Source: Zeimonas sp003577305 (GTDB taxonomy: Bacteria; Pseudomonadota; Gammaproteobacteria; Burkholderiales; Burkholderiaceae_E). Taken from it: a stretch of 64,000 nt of DNA. Of the stretch, positions 61,367-64,000 are shown piece after piece (the stretch's first letter is position 1; the number at the start of each line of letters is the position of its first letter). Under the pieces are notes generated by a model. The model was not told the origin of the DNA. It saw nothing but the letters and a program-made list of their open reading frames with translations, and made no database searches. The stretch is taken from positions 287,075 to 351,074 of the forward strand of contig SZOX01000004.1 in assembly GCA_030263385.1 (NCBI GenBank), given 5' to 3'. Position numbers and translations under genes: made by a program.

Positions 61367-63410
61367 GCGGCCCGGCGCCTGCCAGGCAGAACGCCAGCGC
61401 CTCGTCTTCGTCGCGCGTGATCCGGAACGGCGGCAGGCTCGCCACCAGGCTGCGGCCGTAGGGCCTGGCGAGCAGCCGCTCGTCGCAGATCGCCAGCACG
61501 CCGCGATCGGTCTCCGAACGAATCAGGCGCCCCGCACCCTGCTTGAGCGCCATCGCGGCGGCGGGCAACTGGATCTCCCGGAACGGGTCGCCGCCGGCGC
61601 GGCGCATCGCGTCGATGCGTGCACGCAGGATCGGGTCGTCGGGCGCGGCGAACGGCAGCTTGTCGATGATCACCAGCGACAGCTGTGCTCCGACGACGTC
61701 CACGCCCTCCCAGAAGCTGGTACTGCCCACGAGCACCGGGCCGGGCAGCGCGCGAAAGCGCTCGATCAGCTCCTGCCGCGAGGCCTGGCCCTGGACCAGC
61801 AATTCGAGCCCCAGGCCGCACTGGCGGATGCGCTCGGCCAGCAGTGCGGCCTGCTGCTCGACCATTCGCAGACTGGTACACAGCACGAATGCGCGGCCGC
61901 GGTTGGCCTCGATCAGCGGCCACGCTGCAGCGGCGACCTGCCTGGCGAATCCGGGCGAAGCCGGATCGCCGCAATGGCGAGGCACGTAGAGCAGCGCCCT
62001 CTGGCCGAAATCGAACGGACTCTCCCAGCGCAGCGTGCGGGCCTGCTCCAGCCCCATCGCCAGGGTGAAGTGCTCGAAGCGCCCGGCCACCGCGAGCGTG
62101 GCCGAGGTGAAGATCCAGGCGCGCGCCACCGATTCGCGATGCCGCCTGAAAGTGCCCGCCACCGACAGCGGCGTGCGGTGCAGCGTGACGCCCGACTGAT
62201 GCACTTCGGCCCACAGGATCGACGGTGAATCGGCATCTTCGTCTGCCGTGCGCCGCTCGTCCTGCGTCGCGGGCGCATCGGGATCGACGCCTTCGAGCCA
62301 GCTGCGCAGGCCCTGCGCGAGATCGCCCGCGCGCACGCGCAGCCGCGCGAGGTCGCGGCTGCGCTCGGCCGCGGCGGCCAGCTCCGGCAACGCGAGCGCC
62401 GCGACGAGATCGCCCACCGCGCCGCGCAGCGCGGTGTGGCCGCGCAGTTGCTGCGCATCGAGCCGTGCGGGCCGGCCGGCCGCGAGCCTGAGCACCCGCA
62501 GCCCCTGCTCGATCGTCGCGACGAGCTGCGCCCAGTCGGCGGCGTCCCGGGCATCGGCCAGGCCGATGCGCAGCAGGTCGCGCGCGAAGTCCACGAGCTG
62601 GCGCGACGAGACGCTGCGGCCGAAGAACTGGGTCGCGATCTCCGGCAACTGGTGCGCTTCGTCGAAGATCAGCGCGTGCGTGGTGGGCAGCAGCTCCGCA
62701 ACGCCTTCGTCGCGCAGTGCCAGATCGGCGCAGAACAGGTGGTGGTTCACCACCACGATGTCGGCCTGCTGGGCCGCCTGGCGTGCCTTGAACACGAAGC
62801 AGTCGCCGAAGTCGGGACAGTCCTGCCCGAGGCAGTTCTCGCGCGTCGAGGTCGCGCGCATCCATGCCGGAGCATCCTCGGCGATGCCGGGCGCCTCGCT
62901 ACGGTCGCCGCTCGCCGAGATCGCCGCGAAGCGCTCGATCCGGCGCAGCACCGCGATGTCCTCGCGGCGTTCGAAGCGGCCTTCGGCCAGGTTGCGCCGC
63001 AGGTGATGGCGGCAGACGTAGTTCGAGCGTCCTTTGAGCAGTGCGGTCGTGGCGCCCACGCCGAGCGCCGCGCGCACCCGTGGCAGGTCGCGGTGAAACA
63101 ACTGGTCCTGCAGCGTCCGGGTTCCGGTGCTGAGCAGCACCCTGCCGCCGCACAGCAGCGCCGGCACAAGATAGGCGTAAGTCTTGCCGGTGCCGGTGCC
63201 GGCTTCGGCGACCAGCGTGGCCGGGACACCCCCTTCGCCCGCGCCGCCGGCCGCGGCGATGGCCGCCGCCACCGCCAGCGCCATTTCGCGCTGGCCTTCG
63301 CGACACACGAAGCCGGGCTGGCCCCGCGCCAGCGCACCATCGGGCAGGAAGGCCGCGGCGACGGCGGCCTCCAGCCGGGCAGCCGCCGCGGCGGCCGCGG
63401 GATCGCGCAT
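61314..63410 (-). CDS. DinG/YoaA-type Fe-S superfamily 2 DNA helicase
   Basis: An XPD-like 5'-3' DNA helicase for repair and replication conflicts. The 698 residues contain Walker A AEAGTGTGKT near residue 72, and an Fe-S domain with Cys in SNYVCRHHL and ENCLGQDCPDFGDC. The DEAH box is LIFDEAHQLPEIA, and motifs V-VI include FWEGVDVVGAQLSLVIIDKLPF and KQGAGRLIRSETDRG. The length and C terminus are closer to YoaA than to long DinG. The start overlaps the DUF465 stop (TGATG). The last 53 bp run antisense into the end of bamD. Confidence 0.92.
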   Translation of the reverse strand: MRDPAAAAAAARLEAAVAAAFLPDGALARGQPGFVCREGQREMALAVAAAIAAAGGAGEGGVPATLVAEAGTGTGKTYAYLVPALLCGGRVLLSTGTRTLQDQLFHRDLPRVRAALGVGATTALLKGRSNYVCRHHLRRNLAEGRFERREDIAVLRRIERFAAISASGDRSEAPGIAEDAPAWMRATSTRENCLGQDCPDFGDCFVFKARQAAQQADIVVVNHHLFCADLALRDEGVAELLPTTHALIFDEAHQLPEIATQFFGRSVSSRQLVDFARDLLRIGLADARDAADWAQLVATIEQGLRVLRLAAGRPARLDAQQLRGHTALRGAVGDLVAALALPELAAAAERSRDLARLRVRAGDLAQGLRSWLEGVDPDAPATQDERRTADEDADSPSILWAEVHQSGVTLHRTPLSVAGTFRRHRESVARAWIFTSATLAVAGRFEHFTLAMGLEQARTLRWESPFDFGQRALLYVPRHCGDPASPGFARQVAAAAWPLIEANRGRAFVLCTSLRMVEQQAALLAERIRQCGLGLELLVQGQASRQELIERFRALPGPVLVGSTSFWEGVDVVGAQLSLVIIDKLPFAAPDDPILRARIDAMRRAGGDPFREIQLPAAAMALKQGAGRLIRSETDRGVLAICDERLLARPYGRSLVASLPPFRITRDEDEALAFCLAGAGPLSATAATSGDRPAAGRS

Positions 63411-63649
63411 CAGGCCGGCTCGTCCGGCACCAACTGCATCTGCAGCAGGGTGATCGCGTCCTTGATGCGCAGCTTGCGCTTCTTCAGTCGCCGCAGCTGC
63501 AGTTCGTCGAAGCGGGGCTGTTCCCCGATCGCGGAGATCATCGCATCCAGGCCGCGGTGCTCGAGCTGCAGTTCGGCAATGCGCTGTCGGATCGCGTCGA
63601 CGGCGAGCGCATCGGCGCCGGTCGACTCGGGGCCGAAATCTTCGTTCAT
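63410..63649 (-). CDS. DUF465 (YdcH-like) small coiled-coil protein
   Basis: A 79-residue protein of the DUF465 family. It shows an N-terminal acidic stretch, a helical IRQRIAELQLEHRGLDAMISAIG segment and the family-typical basic LQLRRLKKRKLRIKDAITLLQ. The function is unknown. The ATG at 63649 is preferred over one 66 nt upstream, whose extra residues do not fit the family. Its stop overlaps the helicase start (TGATG), so the two are translated together. Confidence 0.88.
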   Translation of the reverse strand: MNEDFGPESTGADALAVDAIRQRIAELQLEHRGLDAMISAIGEQPRFDELQLRRLKKRKLRIKDAITLLQMQLVPDEPA

Positions 63650-63711
63650 GGCATGGGCGTCGTGGCCGGTCGGGATCGCTGCTGCATGATACGTCGCCGG
63701 GTCGGCGCAAC

Positions 63712-64000
63712 TCAATCCTCCGGTGCCGCGGCCGGGGTCGGTGCCGATGCCTGCCCCGCCGCAGGCGCCGCCGCGCGATGACGCTCCATGGCTGCCGCTG
63801 CCCGGGCCATGGCCTGCTCGCGCCGCCGGGCCGAATTGCGCGCGCGTTGTGCATTGCGGCGCTCGATTTCACGCAGCCTGCGCTCGTGGCGCGCAGCCCG
63901 GGCGGACGCTGCCGCCTCGCGCTCGCCCGCCAGCGCGCGCCGGCGTGCGAGTTCGGCCTCGCGTTCGACCCGCCGGGCGCGCGCCGCCTCCGCCTCGCCC
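63712..64000 (-). CDS. C-terminal part of a charged coiled-coil protein (start beyond window)
   Basis: The frame is open from the window edge to a TGA at 63714-63712, giving 95 residues. It is extremely Arg/Ala/Glu-rich (REAELARRRALAGEREAAA, RRLREIERRNAQRARNSARR) and should form a long alpha-helix. It ends in a Pro/Ala-rich tail APAAGQASAPTPAAAPED. The real N-terminal domain is not in view, so no function can be given. Part of this strongly biased composition is expected from the high GC content. Confidence 0.6.
   Translation of the reverse strand, partial: GEAEAARARRVEREAELARRRALAGEREAAASARAARHERRLREIERRNAQRARNSARRREQAMARAAAAMERHRAAAPAAGQASAPTPAAAPED

Overview
The window is 64 kb of very GC-rich, densely packed bacterial chromosome. 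Gene content and order point to a betaproteobacterium of the Burkholderiales: the block tRNA-Leu / tig-clpP-clpX-lon-hupB / tRNA-Val-tRNA-Asp / ppiD, a class I PHA set (phaC, phaB, phaR), hpnCDE, type IV pilus ATPase pilU, an OmpR/EnvZ-type pair, and bamD divergent from rluD. There are no rRNA genes, no CRISPR array, no prophage and no complete insertion sequence. Genus assignment is not possible from the sequence alone.

Layout. 1-9.2 kb: truncated smc on the minus strand, divergent queF, a decayed dapD fragment, then a tightly overlapping run pilU, an ArsC/Spx-like gene, dapE, prmB and an ABC-F ATPase. 9.2-15.9 kb: an acyl-CoA catabolism block (3-hydroxyacyl-CoA dehydrogenase, enoyl-CoA hydratase, APH-like kinase, acyl-CoA dehydrogenase) flanked by two glutathione S-transferases and a DUF1178 gene. 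16-26 kb: mnmH, then the conserved proteostasis block with HU and three tRNAs. 26-29.1 kb: hpnCDE for squalene and hopanoid precursors. 29.2-35.9 kb: radA-alr, lplT, a family 4 uracil-DNA glycosylase, a tsaB-rimI fusion and a small secreted protein. 36-42 kb: OmpR/EnvZ-type pair, rubrerythrin, a GlpC/HdrD-like Fe-S protein with DUF3501, and a class V aminotransferase. 42-46.5 kb: a 2-oxoacid dehydrogenase E1 alpha/E1 beta pair with a stand-alone lipoyl domain and a lipoate ligase, then a TrpB2-type gene. 46.7-53.8 kb: ispDF, mfd, serB and an MFS transporter. 53.8-64 kb: rimO, the pha genes, pgeF-rluD, bamD, a DinG/YoaA-type helicase, a DUF465 gene and a truncated charged protein.

How it works together. 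Many genes overlap by ATGA or GTGA, implying translational coupling (yffB-dapE-prmB-ABC-F; hpnC-D-E; ompR-envZ; E1 beta-lipoyl; ispD-ispF; serB-MFS; rluD-pgeF). Most of the window is core metabolism and housekeeping. The points most worth a second look are: (1) a frameshifted, doubly truncated dapD remnant lying directly upstream of pilU while dapE is kept; (2) a recurring promoter layout in which a -10 hexamer is followed by exactly 7 nt and then the start codon, predicting leaderless mRNAs for at least five genes; (3) a ~120-bp intergenic palindromic element with ~24-bp terminal inverted repeats, an inner 20-bp perfect palindrome and a possible 5-bp target duplication; (4) an E1/E1/lipoyl-domain/lipoate-ligase cassette that has no E2 acyltransferase.
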